Below, piece by piece: positions 63,586-64,000 of a stretch of DNA of 64,000 bases. The stretch is from Siphonodentalium dalli (Eukaryota > Mollusca > Scaphopoda > Gadilida > Siphonodentaliidae), in assembly GCA_032622095.1 (NCBI GenBank), contig CP136061.1, forward strand, positions 23,564,991-23,628,990, given 5' to 3'. The position numbers and the translations under genes are program-made. Every line of letters starts with the position of its first letter. Position 1 is the stretch's first letter. Below the pieces are notes generated by a model that saw nothing but the letters and a program-made list of their open reading frames with translations, did no database searches and was not told the DNA's origin.

Positions 63586-64000
63586 GCTTTAACCCCGAGA
63601 TTCATGACTACAACTCAGGGATTTATGACTTTTTCGAAGGATTTATGGCTCTAACACCGAGATTCATGACTACAACTCAGGGATTTATGACTTTTTCGAA
63701 GGATTTATGGCTCTAACCCCGAGATTCATGACTACAACTCAGGGATTTATGACTTTTTCGAAGGATTTGTGGCTCTAACCCAGAGATTCATGATTACAAC
63801 TCAGGGATTTATGACTTTTTCGAAGGATTTATGGTTCTAACCCAGAGAATCATGAATAGAACTCAGGGATTTATGACTTTTTCGAAGGATTTATGGCTCT
63901 AACCCCGAGATTCATGACTACAACTCGGGGATTTATGACTTTTTCGAAGGATTTGTGGCTCTAACCCAGAGATTCATGAATACAACGCAGGGATTTATGA
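63586..64000. repeat. Right-edge satellite of a different monomer mixture
   Basis: The last six to seven monomers leave the order of the 3,845-bp unit. They read CTTTAACCCCGAG, CTCTAACACCGAG (near 63650), CTCTAACCCCGAG, GTGGCTCT with GATTAC, a GAGAATCATG monomer (near 63846), CTCTAACCCCGAG with ACTCGGGG (near 63924), and GTGGCTCT with AACGCAGGG. The runs of CTCTAACCCC and AACGCAGGG resemble region I more than regions III to V. The window ends inside a monomer. Confidence 0.75.

Larger units (their letters stand above)
1..64000. repeat. 62-bp tandem satellite array filling the window
   Basis: Every stretch I read is the same head-to-tail monomer, nearly always 62 bp between successive TTCGAA sites. 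Fixed elements in consensus coordinates are TTCGAA at 1-6, GGATTTATGG at 7-16, CTAACCC at 19-25, ATTCATGAAT at 30-39, CAGGGATTTATGAC at 46-59 and a T run across the monomer boundary. I count 22 G+C in 62. No inversion, unique spacer or inserted element was seen, so every gene-free stretch here holds only this satellite. Satellites of this size and order are known from eukaryotic heterochromatin; a centromeric role is possible but not shown by the sequence. I do not recognise the family. Confidence 0.98.

Noticed and set aside
1-64000. CRISPR array
   Set aside because: There are no unique spacers between repeats; the whole 62-bp period is conserved, so there is no repeat-spacer alternation.
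1-64000. CTAACCC in nearly every monomer as telomeric repeat
   Set aside because: It occurs once per 62 bp, never as consecutive CCCTAA units, and lies inside a larger conserved monomer.
1-64000. Rho-independent terminators at the T runs
   Set aside because: The T run recurs every 62 bp without a G+C-rich stem before it, and the setting is a satellite, not a bacterial operon.
1-64000. Large repetitive surface-protein or VNTR gene
   Set aside because: The period is not a multiple of three and all frames on the + strand stop within a few monomers. No open frame longer than 64 codons is seen on either strand.
1-64000. A hidden new defence or mobile system
   Set aside because: I read the window end to end and found only monomer variants; no segment departs from the satellite long enough to hold another system.

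Overview
The whole 64,000-base window is one uninterrupted array of a satellite DNA. The monomer is 62 bp and about 35% G+C, and about 1,032 copies in one orientation fill the window (64,000 / 62). I see no protein-coding gene, RNA gene, transposon, CRISPR array or unique sequence. An array this long, with layered higher-order repeats, points to eukaryotic heterochromatin (centromeric, pericentromeric or a sex- or B-chromosome-like block). The sequence does not let me name the organism or satellite family. The window starts exactly on a TTCGAA monomer boundary and ends inside a monomer, so the array continues on both sides.

The monomer is itself an old trimer of a 21-bp unit (21+21+20 bp) with the shared core RGRATTYATG. 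Main monomer types differ by linked variants: CCCAGAG with GAATAG or GAATAC, CCCCGAG with GACTAC, GTGGCTCT with AACGCA. Rare length variants of 61, 63, 64 and 83 bp act as lineage markers.

Layout: (I) 1-12370, five unequal copies of a unit of up to 62 monomers, copies starting at 1, 1923, 5765, 9173 and 10039. (II) 12371 to about 20490, a 1,488-bp 24-mer and then a tandem duplication of 3,368 bp carrying the 83-bp monomers. (III) About 20491-27470, a transitional stretch and then two copies of a 43-mer (2,666-2,667 bp). (IV) About 27449-56885, 27-mers of 1,673 bp, 31- and 34-mer derivatives, and a block of more than 6 kb repeated at an offset of 10,038-10,040 bp. (V) About 56620-63585, two copies of a 3,845-bp unit, the first with an internal 931-bp duplication. 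(VI) 63586-64000, a different monomer mixture that departs from unit V.

The 64-codon open frames are a by-product of the repeat. A 62-bp period shifts the reading frame at every monomer, and a 61-bp monomer lets one frame survive for three monomers. They are not annotated as genes. The points of interest are the array's nested history (21 bp to 62 bp to 1.5-3.8 kb to 10 kb), the junctions that record unequal exchange, and the regular spacing of palindromes.
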